Origin: an uncultured Oscillospiraceae bacterium
GTDB lineage: Bacteria; Bacillota; Clostridia; Oscillospirales; Ruminococcaceae
Reading direction: 5' to 3'
Length of the DNA: 47,472 nt
Assembly: GCA_934462925.1 (NCBI GenBank)
Contig: CAKSIT010000019.1
Coordinates: 1 to 47,472 of the forward strand
The translations under genes were made by a program, and so were the position numbers. The notes under the pieces are model-generated. The model was not told where the DNA came from, searched no databases, and worked only from the letters and a program-made list of their open reading frames with translations. Positions 18,111-27,189 of this stretch are shown here, piece by piece. Each line of letters opens with the position of its first letter. The first letter of the stretch is position 1.

Positions 18111-18249
18111 AAAAAATCACAGATTGAACCTATATGCACTTATTCCGTAAAATCCAGCCGACCTCTTATCTGAAAGTAAAGCATGATTTATCAAGTACAT
18201 CATATCTGCTCCAATCGGTTTTATACGAAACTTTCCGTGCAAACATCAC
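18111..18249 (-). promoter_or_regulatory. Purine operon leader, possible riboswitch aptamer
   Basis: About 140 nt between the predicted start and the attenuator. A long-range pairing is possible between CGTATAAAACC (near 18226) and GGATTTTACG (near 18147), enclosing ATGAT/ATCAT and CCGA/TCGG helices. This is the right size for a ligand-binding domain, but I do not see the core of the guanine, PRPP or ZTP classes, so the ligand is open. Confidence 0.4.
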
Positions 18250-18255
18250 TATTTT

Positions 18256-18284
18256 ATTTTACAACATTCCCCGCGCAATTGCAA
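18256..18284 (-). promoter_or_regulatory. Promoter of the purine operon
   Basis: On the minus strand TTGCAA (18279-18284), a 17-bp spacer and TAAAAT (18256-18261). Confidence 0.75.
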
Positions 18285-18323
18285 GTGCTTTTGAGAAATT
18301 TCAACAATTTATCTCAAACGCGT

Positions 18324-18380
18324 GGAAAAATCCCCGCCAAAACCGTCAATATCTACATATTGTATAGCACACGGGGATTC
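18324..18380 (-). terminator. Terminator after the HD hydrolase gene
   Basis: On the minus strand AATCCCCG and CGGGGATT form the base of a long hairpin that also holds a CAATAT/ATATTG arm. A run of five T follows. It begins right after the stop codon and separates this operon from the pur promoter. Confidence 0.7.
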
Positions 18381-18382
18381 TC

Positions 18383-19075
18383 TTACAGAATACGCGAGTT
18401 ATTGATAACCAGCCCGAACCGCAGCCCAAGGAAGCCCGCGGCTGCGCGGCACAGGTCCATTCGCGTTAAGAATATCTCGAAATAGTCCATAACGGGGCTT
18501 ATCGCCGCGTCTATCTCAAGGAAAAGCACCAGCTCCTTCTTGTCGTCCGAAAACGCAAGGCGCGAGCTTTTCGCGGCGTAATTCACGCGGTCGTGAATAT
18601 CCCGCGCGAGGTTCTCGCTGCTCGGCACGAACGCCGTGCCGTCCTTTGCGCGCACGCGCGAGCGCCGCACGTCGCTCTTGTCCGCTAAGATAAGCGCGGC
18701 TGCTATGGGCGTTACGGGCTTTGCGGTGTTCTCGTCGTGGTTGCCTATGGCGCTTACTATCTGCGCTATCTCCTCTGCGGGCATACCCATGTTGTCAAGC
18801 AGCCTGAACGCCATTACAGCGCCGCTCTGCGCGTGGTCTATGCGGTTTATCACGTTGCCGATGTCGTGCATATACGCGGCTATCTGCGCAAGCTCGCAGG
18901 TGCGCGCGTCGTAGCCCAGCGTGTCAAGTATCTCAAAGGCTACCGCCGCCGCGCGCTCAACGTGCGCGTTTGAATGCTCCGTATACCCTATCGTACTCAG
19001 CACCGCGTCCGCGTAGTTGATGTAGGTCTGTATATCCTTGTTGCGGCGGATATACTCGTAGGTCACATTGCTCAT
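18383..19075 (-). CDS. HD-domain phosphohydrolase-like protein
   Basis: 230 residues. The metal-binding order His, His-Asp, Asp is visible: NAHVERAA, AAYMHDIGN (the HD motif), GNHDEN and LADKSDVRR. HD proteins hydrolyse nucleotide or other phosphoesters; here the substrate is unknown. The last 70 residues add a strand-rich region without a known motif. It lies 17 bp behind the GH16 gene and is the last gene of the leftward run. AGGAG lies 6 bp before the ATG. Confidence 0.8.
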   Translation of the reverse strand: MSNVTYEYIRRNKDIQTYINYADAVLSTIGYTEHSNAHVERAAAVAFEILDTLGYDARTCELAQIAAYMHDIGNVINRIDHAQSGAVMAFRLLDNMGMPAEEIAQIVSAIGNHDENTAKPVTPIAAALILADKSDVRRSRVRAKDGTAFVPSSENLARDIHDRVNYAAKSSRLAFSDDKKELVLFLEIDAAISPVMDYFEIFLTRMDLCRAAAGFLGLRFGLVINNSRIL

Positions 19076-19092
19076 TGCTTTCTCCTGTTCTT

Positions 19093-19875
19093 TCAGTCCA
19101 TAAGGGCGTAAGCGCGCACATAGTCTATCTTTATCCTGTCGCGCAGGCTGTTCTTGTCTAATTTGTCATACGTCCACGACCCTGTTTCCGCGGAAATAAT
19201 CATGTAAAGCGGAACTTCGCACGTACCGCCCGCCTCGTCGGCGTCCGTCCGCCATGTTTCCGCGCCGTCAACGTAGAAAACATACTCCTCGTGCGTCCAC
19301 AGCACGCCGAAGGTGTGGTACTCCCCGTCGTATTCAAGCGGCGCTGTCGTACCGACAGAGCGGTGAGCCGCAGCATAGCCGTCCCAGTGGAGCGTATGCT
19401 GCACCAGTCCCTCGTCATAATAGGCGCTTTCGTACACGTCTATTTCCGTGCCGTCCCTGCCGCCGTTTTCCTCGCTCGCAACATTGTCGGTCATAAGCCA
19501 GAACGCCGTCCAGTACCCCGGCACGGTGTTAAGGGTCGTGCGTATCTCATAGTAGCCGTAGGTCTGCTCGAATAACCCCTTTGTCCACGCCGCGCCAGTC
19601 AGAATATTTCCCGTATCCCTTTCGGTCCGCGCGGATATTACAAGCTCTCCCCTGCCGTTGAGACGCGACATTGAATCGTCCCAGTAGTTCTCCTTGTCCT
19701 GCCGCTTCATTTCATCGGCGCGCGACCACTTCGCGGGGTCAAGCTCCGCGCCGTCAAAGTCGTCCTCAAACGTAAGCGACAGCCTGCGCCCGTCCACCAC
19801 AAGGTCTGCCGATTCCTGCGCCGCCGCGGGAAGCGCCGCCACAAACGCCAAAAGCGCCGCTATTATGCCTTTCAT
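19093..19875 (-). CDS. Secreted GH16-family glycoside hydrolase
   Basis: 260 residues. A signal peptide ends near AAAQES (about residue 20). The catalytic GH16 signature is GTEIDVYES (ExDxxE type, Glu nucleophile and acid/base). FEDDFDGAELDPAKW near the N-terminus and PGYWTAFWLM are typical of lichenase/laminarinase-like GH16 enzymes, which cut beta-1,3 or mixed beta-glucans or galactans. No anchor or carbohydrate-binding module follows, so the protein is probably released. Its ATG overlaps the stop of the transporter gene (ATGA). Confidence 0.9.
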   Translation of the reverse strand: MKGIIAALLAFVAALPAAAQESADLVVDGRRLSLTFEDDFDGAELDPAKWSRADEMKRQDKENYWDDSMSRLNGRGELVISARTERDTGNILTGAAWTKGLFEQTYGYYEIRTTLNTVPGYWTAFWLMTDNVASEENGGRDGTEIDVYESAYYDEGLVQHTLHWDGYAAAHRSVGTTAPLEYDGEYHTFGVLWTHEEYVFYVDGAETWRTDADEAGGTCEVPLYMIISAETGSWTYDKLDKNSLRDRIKIDYVRAYALMD

Positions 19876-20774
19876 TGCTTCTCCTTATCCGTGTGAGGGC
19901 GGTTGTTGTAAATAAACATAGCAAGCGCCGCCGCAAAGATTATCCCGTAGCCCAGAAAGCTCCACCCGTCGGGTATCTGCCGCATGAAAACGAACCCCAG
20001 CAGCGCCGCGAAGCCTATCTGCGAGTAGTCGTAAATCGACACCTCTTTCGCCGGGGCGAACGTGTACGCCGCCGTTATCGAGAACTGCCCGCCCGCAGCG
20101 CTCAGTCCCGCGCCCACGAGCGACAGCAGCTGCGCCGCCGTCATCGGCGAAAACTGCGCTATCGTAAGCGGCAGCGCCGCAAGCGTTGAGAACGCCGAGA
20201 AGAAGAACACAACGTAGTATCCCTTAACGCCCTTGCCCGTAGCCTTGCGCACAAACGTGTATGCAAGTCCCGCGAACATTCCCCCCGCGAAGCCCGCGGC
20301 AGAAGCCGCAAGGTCCGCGTTCTGGAACGTCGGCTTTATAACGAAAAGCGCCCCCGCGAACGCCGTGAGTATCATCGCCCATTGAAAGCCGTTCGCGCGC
20401 TCTTTAAGTATTATCGCCGAGAATATCATCGCAAAGAACGGCGACATCTTGTTGAGCAGCGAAGCGTCCGAAATGTTAAGGTGCGAGATGGCGTAAAAGT
20501 TGCACACCACCCCAAGGTAGCCGAACGCGCCGCGCATGAAAAGCTCCGCGCGCGCACCCTTCGGCGGGATAACGCTGCACTTGTTCTTTATAAGCGCGCC
20601 CGACGCTATTATCAGCGCGAAAAAGTTGCGGAAGAACGTTTTCTGCACCGTGGGGACGTCCCCCGAAAGCGACACGAAAAGGTTCATAAGCGCAAAAAAG
20701 AACGCCGCGCAAAGTATGCACAGCACCGCCTTGTTTTTCTGCGGAATTTTAGCTGCAAGCTCCTTTATCTTCAT
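19872..20774 (-). CDS. EamA/DMT-family transporter
   Basis: 300 residues with ten hydrophobic helices arranged as two EamA repeats, the usual size for drug/metabolite transporters. The N-terminal FFFALMNLFVSLSG and the NISDASLLNKMSPFF helix fit the family. The substrate cannot be told from sequence. It is coupled to the GH16 gene by a 4-bp overlap and follows the pyridoxamine kinase gene by 30 bp. The ribosome-binding site is weak (AGAAG). Confidence 0.87.
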   Translation of the reverse strand: MKIKELAAKIPQKNKAVLCILCAAFFFALMNLFVSLSGDVPTVQKTFFRNFFALIIASGALIKNKCSVIPPKGARAELFMRGAFGYLGVVCNFYAISHLNISDASLLNKMSPFFAMIFSAIILKERANGFQWAMILTAFAGALFVIKPTFQNADLAASAAGFAGGMFAGLAYTFVRKATGKGVKGYYVVFFFSAFSTLAALPLTIAQFSPMTAAQLLSLVGAGLSAAGGQFSITAAYTFAPAKEVSIYDYSQIGFAALLGFVFMRQIPDGWSFLGYGIIFAAALAMFIYNNRPHTDKEKQ

Positions 20775-20804
20775 TTCTTCTGTTCATCTCTTTATCTGTG
20801 TATT

Positions 20805-21638
20805 TTACCCGCCCAGAAGCTCTATATAATACGGCAGCGCCGCCTCGAAACCCACGCCGTACTCGCGGCGGCAGGGGTCTGCCTTTGTAAGCTCCACGGC
20901 GCGGTAGGTGAACTTTACAGCCGTTCCCGCAGCCTGCGTGAGCGACTGCCCGCGCATATACGCGCCAAGCAGCGCGGAAGCGAATATGTCGCCCGTGCCG
21001 CTGCAAGCAAGGTCCTCCCTCGGCGTGAACGTTCCGAAAAACTCCGCGCCGTCAAGCCCCATAACTCCCGTAAGGCCGCGCCTGTCCTCGGGGAACGCCC
21101 CCGTGATGACCGCGCGGCGCGCGCCAAGCCCCTCAAGGTCCTTGAGCAGGCGCTTAAAGTCGTCGCCGCAGGGGCGCTCGATATATTCCCTGCCCGTAAG
21201 CATACACGCCTCGGTAAGGTTCGGCGCGATTATGTCCGCGCGGGCGCAAAGAGCGCGCATTTTCTCGGGGTAATCGGGCGTGAGGGCGGCGTACAGCCTG
21301 CCGTTGTCGCCCATAACAGGGTCTACAAAAACAAGCGCGCCGTCCCCCGCAAAGCGCTCTATAAAGCCGCAAATTATCTCCATCTGCGCGCTTGAAGCCA
21401 TGTACCCCGTGTAGAGCGCGTCAAACGCTATGCCAAGCCTTGCCAGCATATCGCTTATCGGCGCTATCTCCTCGGTAAGGTCGCGGGAGTAGAAGCTGCT
21501 GAACCCAGTATGGTTCGACAGCACCGCCGTGGGTATCGCGCAGCACTCAACGCCCGCCGCCGAAATCACGGGAAGCGCCGCCGTAAGAGAACACCGTCCC
21601 ACGCACGAAAAGTCCTGTATCGTTACAACGCGCTTCAT
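20805..21638 (-). CDS. pdxY: Pyridoxamine/pyridoxal kinase
   Basis: 277 residues from the chosen start. A ribokinase-like B6 kinase: TIQDFSCVGRCSLTAALPV at the N-terminus, VFVDPVMGDNGRLY, PNLTEACMLTG, and the anion-hole motif CSGTGDIFAS with the catalytic Asp. It phosphorylates pyridoxal or pyridoxamine for PLP salvage. The ATG at 21638 is preferred because it overlaps the stop of the upstream kinase gene by 4 bp (ATGA) and the protein aligns from there; an upstream ATG at 21689 adds 17 unlikely residues. Confidence 0.9.
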   Translation of the reverse strand: MKRVVTIQDFSCVGRCSLTAALPVISAAGVECCAIPTAVLSNHTGFSSFYSRDLTEEIAPISDMLARLGIAFDALYTGYMASSAQMEIICGFIERFAGDGALVFVDPVMGDNGRLYAALTPDYPEKMRALCARADIIAPNLTEACMLTGREYIERPCGDDFKRLLKDLEGLGARRAVITGAFPEDRRGLTGVMGLDGAEFFGTFTPREDLACSGTGDIFASALLGAYMRGQSLTQAAGTAVKFTYRAVELTKADPCRREYGVGFEAALPYYIELLGG

Positions 21639-24520
21639 TCTCCGCCGCCCCTTCTCATGTCGCCGAAATGGCGCACAAGCTCCGCGCAAAGCCCCGGTAT
21701 CTCAATAGGCTTTGCGATATGCCCGTTCATGCCGGATTCAAACGCCCTGTTTACGTCCTCGATAAAGGCGTTGGCGGTCATTGCGACTATAGGCACGGCC
21801 GAAGCGTCGGGGCGGTCAAGCCCGCGTATTTTGCGCGTTGCCTCGTAGCCGTCCATTACGGGCATTTGTATATCCATAAAAATAAGGTCGTAGTAGCCCA
21901 CCGCAGACCGCGCGAAGCACTTTACCGCCTCCTCGCCGTTTACGGCGTACTCAACGGCAAGCCCCGCCTCGCTCAAAAACTCGCCCGCAATTTCCGCGTT
22001 GAACGGCAGGTCCTCAGCCAGCAGCACGCGCTTTCCCTTAAAGTCGTAGTCAGACATACGCACGCGCTCGCGCACCTTAAGCTTCGTGTTTTCCGAGCTT
22101 CTGCCCTCGCCGCCGCGCTTTAGGCACACCGCAACGTCCACCGCAGACCCGCGCCCGGGTTCGCTCGCAATCTTGATATCACCGTTCATCATGCGCGCAA
22201 GGTTCATGGCTATGGGCATACCAAGCCCCGTCCCCTGCACGTTGCTTACGCGCTTTTCGTCCGCGCGCACAAACGGGTCGAACACCTTTTTCAAAAACTC
22301 CTGCGACATTCCTATACCGTTGTCCACTACCGTAAAAAGGTAACGGCTCACGTCCTGCCGCTCGGGTTCAAGCTCCACCGCGGTGAACGTCACCTCGCCG
22401 CCGTCGGGCGTGTACTTAACGGCGTTTGACAGGATATTCAGCAAAAGCTGCTTAAGCCTTGTGCTGTCGCCGATAACATCGTCGCGCAGCTTGCCTATGT
22501 TCACGGTGAGCTTGTGACGCTTTTTGTCTGCAAGCGGCTTTACAATGCTTATAAGGTCGCCGATAAACGCCACAAGGCTGAACTCCTCCTGCGCTAGCAC
22601 GAACTTGCCGCTCTCAATAGCGCTCAGATCAAGCACGTTGTTGATAAGCTCCAGCAGGTGGTGTCCCGCGCTGTCTATCTTCTCCATGCAGTCGTTCACG
22701 CGTGCGGCGTCGTCTATATGCTCGCGCGCTATCGCGGACATACCGAGAATGGAATTGAGCGGCGTGCGTATGTCGTGGCTCATCTGCGACATAAACGCGG
22801 ACTTTGCACGGTTTGCGTTGTTCGCCTGATTGAACGCGTCGCGCAGGGTCTGCTCAATGCGCTTTGACTCGCTGCGCTCCTGCGTAACGTTGCGCACTAT
22901 GGTAAGACCCCACACCTCTTTCGTTTCAAGGTCCTGCGTAAGCAGCACCTGCTCGCGGAATACTCCGCGCCTGTCCGCTATCTCAAACTCGTACTCCGTG
23001 TCAAATGTGAACCGCTTTGAGTTGAACATATCAAGCAGCGTCTGCGTGCAGAACGTGCGGCGGAACACCTCCGCCTCCTCCGCGGTGGTAAAGTACTTCG
23101 ACTTGCGCTCGATATACTCGTTGTACGAACATGGAATGCCGAGCTTAAGCAGCGGCAGCAGCGGCTGCGTGCCGTACTCCTCTATCGCTTCCTCAAAAAT
23201 CGTGTCGGTAGTAACGTTGTAGGTGTAAACCGCCATTGCCGAGGACAGTATCGCCTTTCTGTACTGCCGCTCCGAGCGCAGCGCGAACTCCAGCGCCTGC
23301 TTGCTGCGCAGCTCCTTTTCCTTTTCGTCGTTTATCGGCATTACCGACACTATCGCCATATAGGGGCTGCGCTCCTCGTCCGCCGCGGACTGGAACGCCT
23401 GCACTCTCACCCACTCGTAGTCGCCGTTAGGCGAGGCTCTGTGGCGCATTTCCGCTTCAAGCAGGCGCTCGCCGTTAATAAAACTCTTGCTCAGGCTGCG
23501 CGTTCTGAACCTGCCCATAAGCTCCAGCCGCTGCGCGTCGTCAAGCTCGCATTCGCTAAGGTACACGCTCAGCCTGTCGTCAAAGCTGCCCATCTCCTCG
23601 AACCATTCCGCATACTCCCCCTGCCTTGTTTTGGAGGAATACGTCGTGCCTGTTTTGAGGTTTACAAGGTCAAGCTCGCGGTACGGCAGGGCTATGCCGT
23701 CAAGCAGCCTGCGGCGCAGCTCGTCCTTAAGCGCCTGCGCCTTTTTGGACTCCACCTCGGTGAGTATCACCATAAGGTCGTACTGCCCCGCTATCGGCTC
23801 AAGCAGGTGGACGTAGTGCTGCTTCATCACGCTCTGCCTGCCCGTTTTGGGGTGGGTGTAGTGGATATCGAGCGCCATCTCGCCGTGGTGGCTGTCGAGG
23901 TAGCGCCTTATCGTCTGGCGCGCGGTAAAGCGCCTGAACTCGTCCGCGTCGTCCGGCAGAACGCATTGCAGCGCAAGCTCGCGCCAGCCGTCGTAGGTTA
24001 TCTTCCTGCCGACAAGCCCCGGCGACACATAGTCGCGCAGAACGAGAATGCTGTTGGTGTCTACCCCCGCCAGCGCAAAGAACGAAAACGACTCCAGCAT
24101 TATGTCCATCGCCATGGTTTTGTAGAGCGACAGGTCCTTTTGCTGCTCCTGCGTTTGCGAGTGGTACGGCGCTATCTTGAAAAAGCCTTTTATCTGCGCG
24201 TGCTTTCCGTCGTTTTCAATAAGCACGCCCGTGCATGAAACGCTAGTAAGCCCCACGGTTTCGTGCCGCCAGCGAAAGCGCACCTCCGCCTGAAGCCCGC
24301 CGATACAGCTTGAAACCGCGTGCGCAATAGCGCCCCTGTCCTCGGGTACAACGCGCTCTATCCATTCGTTAAAGGTGCGCTCGGGACTGGCGCTGCGCTT
24401 CATTGCAAGCTTTTCAAGCACCTCGTCGTCCATTGTAAGGGACATGGCTCTGCCGTTTTCCGTGGTCAGGGTGTAAACGCCCGTCATGCCCGAGTTTACG
24501 CTGCCGCGCGATTGTTTCAT
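21635..24520 (-). CDS. Soluble hybrid sensor histidine kinase with receiver domain
   Basis: About 961 residues with no membrane helix. Residues 1-560 hold several PAS-like sensor segments with no recognisable ligand. HisKA follows at about 575-640 (FMSQMSHDIRTPLNSILG, phosphoacceptor His), then HATPase_c (NVLDLSAIESGKF, DNGIGMS, GTGLGMPIAMN) and a C-terminal receiver at about 828-945 (VLLAEDLPFNAEIA, phosphoacceptor Asp in FMDIQMPVMDG, Lys in IAKPIEI). There is no DNA-binding output, so it probably feeds a phosphorelay or acts by protein contact. The ATG at 24520 is set by GGAGG 8 bp upstream; the longer ORF to 24583 would start inside the MITE. It overlaps the pyridoxamine kinase gene by 4 bp, an odd pairing. 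Confidence 0.92.
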   Translation of the reverse strand: MKQSRGSVNSGMTGVYTLTTENGRAMSLTMDDEVLEKLAMKRSASPERTFNEWIERVVPEDRGAIAHAVSSCIGGLQAEVRFRWRHETVGLTSVSCTGVLIENDGKHAQIKGFFKIAPYHSQTQEQQKDLSLYKTMAMDIMLESFSFFALAGVDTNSILVLRDYVSPGLVGRKITYDGWRELALQCVLPDDADEFRRFTARQTIRRYLDSHHGEMALDIHYTHPKTGRQSVMKQHYVHLLEPIAGQYDLMVILTEVESKKAQALKDELRRRLLDGIALPYRELDLVNLKTGTTYSSKTRQGEYAEWFEEMGSFDDRLSVYLSECELDDAQRLELMGRFRTRSLSKSFINGERLLEAEMRHRASPNGDYEWVRVQAFQSAADEERSPYMAIVSVMPINDEKEKELRSKQALEFALRSERQYRKAILSSAMAVYTYNVTTDTIFEEAIEEYGTQPLLPLLKLGIPCSYNEYIERKSKYFTTAEEAEVFRRTFCTQTLLDMFNSKRFTFDTEYEFEIADRRGVFREQVLLTQDLETKEVWGLTIVRNVTQERSESKRIEQTLRDAFNQANNANRAKSAFMSQMSHDIRTPLNSILGMSAIAREHIDDAARVNDCMEKIDSAGHHLLELINNVLDLSAIESGKFVLAQEEFSLVAFIGDLISIVKPLADKKRHKLTVNIGKLRDDVIGDSTRLKQLLLNILSNAVKYTPDGGEVTFTAVELEPERQDVSRYLFTVVDNGIGMSQEFLKKVFDPFVRADEKRVSNVQGTGLGMPIAMNLARMMNGDIKIASEPGRGSAVDVAVCLKRGGEGRSSENTKLKVRERVRMSDYDFKGKRVLLAEDLPFNAEIAGEFLSEAGLAVEYAVNGEEAVKCFARSAVGYYDLIFMDIQMPVMDGYEATRKIRGLDRPDASAVPIVAMTANAFIEDVNRAFESGMNGHIAKPIEIPGLCAELVRHFGDMRRGGGE

Positions 24521-24570
24521 GTGCTGTACCTCCAAGCCCGAACCCCGCGCACGGGGCGGCGTAATTTTAA

Positions 24571-24743
24571 GGCAATACCGCACAAAGATTGTACGTGTAT
24601 TGCGCAGTCAGATTTTTCGTTAGATTGTACAATGAGGACGACGCAAGGCTTGCGCCTTGCTAGGACGAATTGTGCAATATAACGAAAAAGATGCAAGCAA
24701 GACACGTGCAAAATCCAATAAATGGTCTTTGCGCGGTGTTGCC
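24571..24743. mobile_element. MITE family 1, copy a (173 bp)
   Basis: The ends are imperfect inverted repeats (GGCAATACCGC on the left, GCGGTGTTGCC on the right), flanked by TTAA on both sides (24567-24570 and 24744-24747). It has no coding capacity. The interior carries a GCAAGGC/GCCTTGC hairpin flanked by GACGAC and TAGGAC. It sits between the stop codon of the UDP-glucose dehydrogenase gene and the start of the histidine kinase gene, splitting what would have been about a 50-bp intergenic gap. Confidence 0.8.
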
Positions 24744-25931
24744 TTAATCCCTGCTGTAAAGGTCGCGGGTGTAAACCTTGTCGGAAACGTCCGACAGCTC
24801 CGCGCTGCGGCGGTTGGCTATGATAACGTCCGAAATGCGCTTAAACTCCTCAAAGTCCCCGCATATCTCATAGTTAAAGAAGCCCTGCCCCTTTTTAAGC
24901 GTAGGCTCGTATACGACAACGCGCAGCCCCTTTGCGGAAAGCCGCTTCATAATGCCCTGTATGGAACTCTGGCGGAAGTTGTCCGAGTTGGACTTCATCG
25001 TAAGGCGGTATACGCCCACGGTCTTAACGCCGAGCGCCGCTATGTGGTCCGCAATGTAGTCCTTGCGGGTGGCGTTCGCGGAAACTATCGCGGTTATGAT
25101 GTCGTTAGGCACGTCCGCAAAGTTTGCGAGAAGCTGCTTTGTGTCCTTTGGCAGGCAGTAGCCGCCGTAGCCGAACGAGGGGTTGTTGTAATGCCCGCCG
25201 ATACGCGGGTCAAGGCATACGCCGTCGATTATCTGGCGCGCGTCAAGCCCCTTCATTTCCGCGTAGGTGTCAAGCTCGTTGAAGTACGCCACGCGCAGCG
25301 CAAGGTAGGTGTTTGAGAAAAGCTTTACCGCCTCCGCCTCGGTGGGGTCGGTGTAAAGCACGGGGATATCCTGCTTTACAGCGCCCTCGCACAGCAGCCC
25401 CGCGAACATCTTCGCAGCCTCGCACGCCTGCTCGTCGTCGCGCGGCGCGCCCACGATTATGCGCGAGGGGTAAAGGTTGTCGTAAAGCGCCTGCCCCTCC
25501 CGCAAAAACTCGGGCGAGAATATTATCCTGCCGCACTCGTACTGCTTTCTGATACCAACGGTGTAGCCCACGGGAACGGTAGATTTTATAACTATTACCG
25601 CCCTGTCGTTTACGCCCAGTATCTGCTCTATAACGCTCTCTACCGAGCTTGTGTCGAAGTAGTTCTTTTCGGTGTCGTAATTCGTGGGGGTCGCGATAAT
25701 TATAACGTCCGCGCTCGTATAGGCGCTGCGCCAGTCCGTTGTGGCGGTAAGGTCAAGTTCCTTTTCCGCGAGGTATTTTTCAATGTACTCGTCGGCTATC
25801 GGCGAGCGGCGCGCGTTGATAAGCTCCACCTTTTCCTCAATGATATCCACCGCCGTAACGCTGTGGTGCCGGGAAAGCAGCACGGCGTTTGAAAGCCCGA
25901 CATATCCCGTTCCTGCGACTGTTATCTTCAT
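24744..25931 (-). CDS. ugd: UDP-glucose 6-dehydrogenase
   Basis: 395 residues. The N-terminal Rossmann motif reads [34 protein letters not shown], and the catalytic [14 protein letters not shown] (Cys nucleophile) identify the UDP-glucose/GDP-mannose dehydrogenase family; the short form fits Ugd. It oxidises UDP-glucose to UDP-glucuronate for surface polysaccharides. Its TAA stop lies in the TTAA target duplication of MITE 1a, so the insertion left the protein intact. AAGGGG lies 9 bp before the ATG, and it has its own consensus promoter. Confidence 0.93.
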   Translation of the reverse strand: MKITVAGTGYVGLSNAVLLSRHHSVTAVDIIEEKVELINARRSPIADEYIEKYLAEKELDLTATTDWRSAYTSADVIIIATPTNYDTEKNYFDTSSVESVIEQILGVNDRAVIVIKSTVPVGYTVGIRKQYECGRIIFSPEFLREGQALYDNLYPSRIIVGAPRDDEQACEAAKMFAGLLCEGAVKQDIPVLYTDPTEAEAVKLFSNTYLALRVAYFNELDTYAEMKGLDARQIIDGVCLDPRIGGHYNNPSFGYGGYCLPKDTKQLLANFADVPNDIITAIVSANATRKDYIADHIAALGVKTVGVYRLTMKSNSDNFRQSSIQGIMKRLSAKGLRVVVYEPTLKKGQGFFNYEICGDFEEFKRISDVIIANRRSAELSDVSDKVYTRDLYSRD

Positions 25932-26007
25932 CTTATTTATCCCCTTGTGTAAATTTTGTGGTATTTTGTAATATTATGCCCGAATCACGGGCGCAGCTGT
26001 ACACTTT

Positions 26008-26036
26008 ATTATATAACGTTATTCGCCTTTTGTCAA
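26008..26036 (-). promoter_or_regulatory. Consensus promoter of ugd
   Basis: On the minus strand TTGACA (26031-26036), 17 bp and TATAAT (26008-26013), a perfect match. The leader is about 70 nt. Confidence 0.85.
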
Positions 26037-26085
26037 GACTTACGCAAAATAATCGCCGCCTGCCGCGCCATGTAATATTGTGCTT

Positions 26086-26244
26086 GGGAACCTCTAAAAA
26101 CCGGTTTGAAAAGGGAAAATGGGTAGAGTGCGCCGAATGCGATGAAAGCCGACGAAGTAAGGCTGTATGCCTTACGAGGAGGTTTGAAGAAGCAGTCGGT
26201 GCGCTATACACATTTTCACTCAAACAAGGTTTTTAGAGGTGACC
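26086..26244. mobile_element. MITE family 2, copy 1 (159 bp)
   Basis: Terminal inverted repeats of about 17 bp (GGGAACCTCTAAAAACC against GGTTTTTAGAGGTGACC), flanked by a perfect 4-bp target duplication GCTT (26082-26085, 26245-26248). It is non-coding. The interior holds a GTAAGGC/GCCTTAC hairpin with GACGAA before and GAGGAGG after it. It lies between the divergent promoters of ugd and the AraC operon. Confidence 0.88.
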
Positions 26245-26265
26245 GCTTATTATTTGCGAAAACTG

Positions 26266-26294
26266 TTGAAATCGCGCGGAAACTGTGGTATACT
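26266..26294 (+). promoter_or_regulatory. Promoter of the AraC-GH25-GH3 operon
   Basis: TTGAAA (26266-26271), 17 bp and TATACT (26289-26294). The start codon is only about 20 bp from the predicted transcript start. MITE 2 copy 1 ends 21 bp upstream of the -35. Confidence 0.75.
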
Positions 26295-26321
26295 ATAACC
26301 ATGTGAAAGGAGGACTTGCAG

Positions 26322-27146
26322 TTGATAAACGCCGTGTACCCTGCGCCGCTCAGCCAGACGGCGCTGCCGTTTTACCTCACGGGCGCGGGCGTGTGCGACC
26401 CCGAGTACGACGTGCGACGCGAAACGGGGCTTGCCTCGCACCAGCTGCTGTTTACCGAAAGCGGCTGCGGCATACTCGAGGTAAACGGGCAGACCTTCAG
26501 GCAAAGCGCGGGCAGCCTGTTTTACTTAGCGCCGGGCGTTGCGCACCGCTACCGCCCCGAAAACGGCGAGTGGCGCACCTGTTGGGCAGTCTTCCGCGGG
26601 CGCGAGCTTTCCGAGATAATGCCGCGCCTTGGCTTTAACGGCTATGCAAGCGCAGAAAACGCCGTAACGGACGAAATGCGCGCGCTGTTCACGCGGGTGC
26701 TTGCGGCGGCTTCAGACCCGCTTGGCGTGGAGAAATGCTCGCTGCTTGTGTACGAGTATGTGCTTGCCGCGCGGCGGGCGCTGTTCTTCCCCGCCGCGCG
26801 CAGCAGCGAGCCTGTACAGCGCGTGCTTGCGTTTGTGGACGAGCATTACGGCGAGGACATCACGCTCTCGCAGCTTACAGAACTCTGGGCGGGCGGGCGC
26901 GCCGTAACGCCGCAGCACTTCTGCCGCGTGTTCAGAAGCGCCACGGGTATGCGCCCCATGGAATACATAGCCCGCAAGCGCATAGCGCGCGCAAAGCTTA
27001 TGCTGTGGAACACCGAAAGCACCGCAGCGGAAATAGGGCGGCAGTGCGGCTACGCCGACCCCACGTATTTCGGCGCGGTATTCCGCAGGTACGAGGAGAT
27101 TTCCCCCGGCGAATACCGCAGGAAAAAAGGCGCGGACATCATCTGA
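26322..27146 (+). CDS. AraC-family transcriptional regulator
   Basis: 275 residues. An N-terminal cupin-like ligand domain (HQLLFTESGCGILEVNGQ, PGVAHRY) is followed by a C-terminal AraC pair of helix-turn-helices at about 170-270 (EDITLSQLTEL, PQHFCRVFRSATGMRPMEYI, AAEIGRQCGYADPTYFGAVFRR). The start is a TTG at 26322 because AAAGGAGG lies 8 bp upstream; the in-frame TTG at 26316 is only 2 bp from it. It probably senses a sugar and controls the two hydrolase genes downstream. Confidence 0.88.
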   Translation: MINAVYPAPLSQTALPFYLTGAGVCDPEYDVRRETGLASHQLLFTESGCGILEVNGQTFRQSAGSLFYLAPGVAHRYRPENGEWRTCWAVFRGRELSEIMPRLGFNGYASAENAVTDEMRALFTRVLAAASDPLGVEKCSLLVYEYVLAARRALFFPAARSSEPVQRVLAFVDEHYGEDITLSQLTELWAGGRAVTPQHFCRVFRSATGMRPMEYIARKRIARAKLMLWNTESTAAEIGRQCGYADPTYFGAVFRRYEEISPGEYRRKKGADII

Positions 27147-27189
27147 AAACAAATCGTTGCACGATACTGAACACATTCAAGGGGATAAT

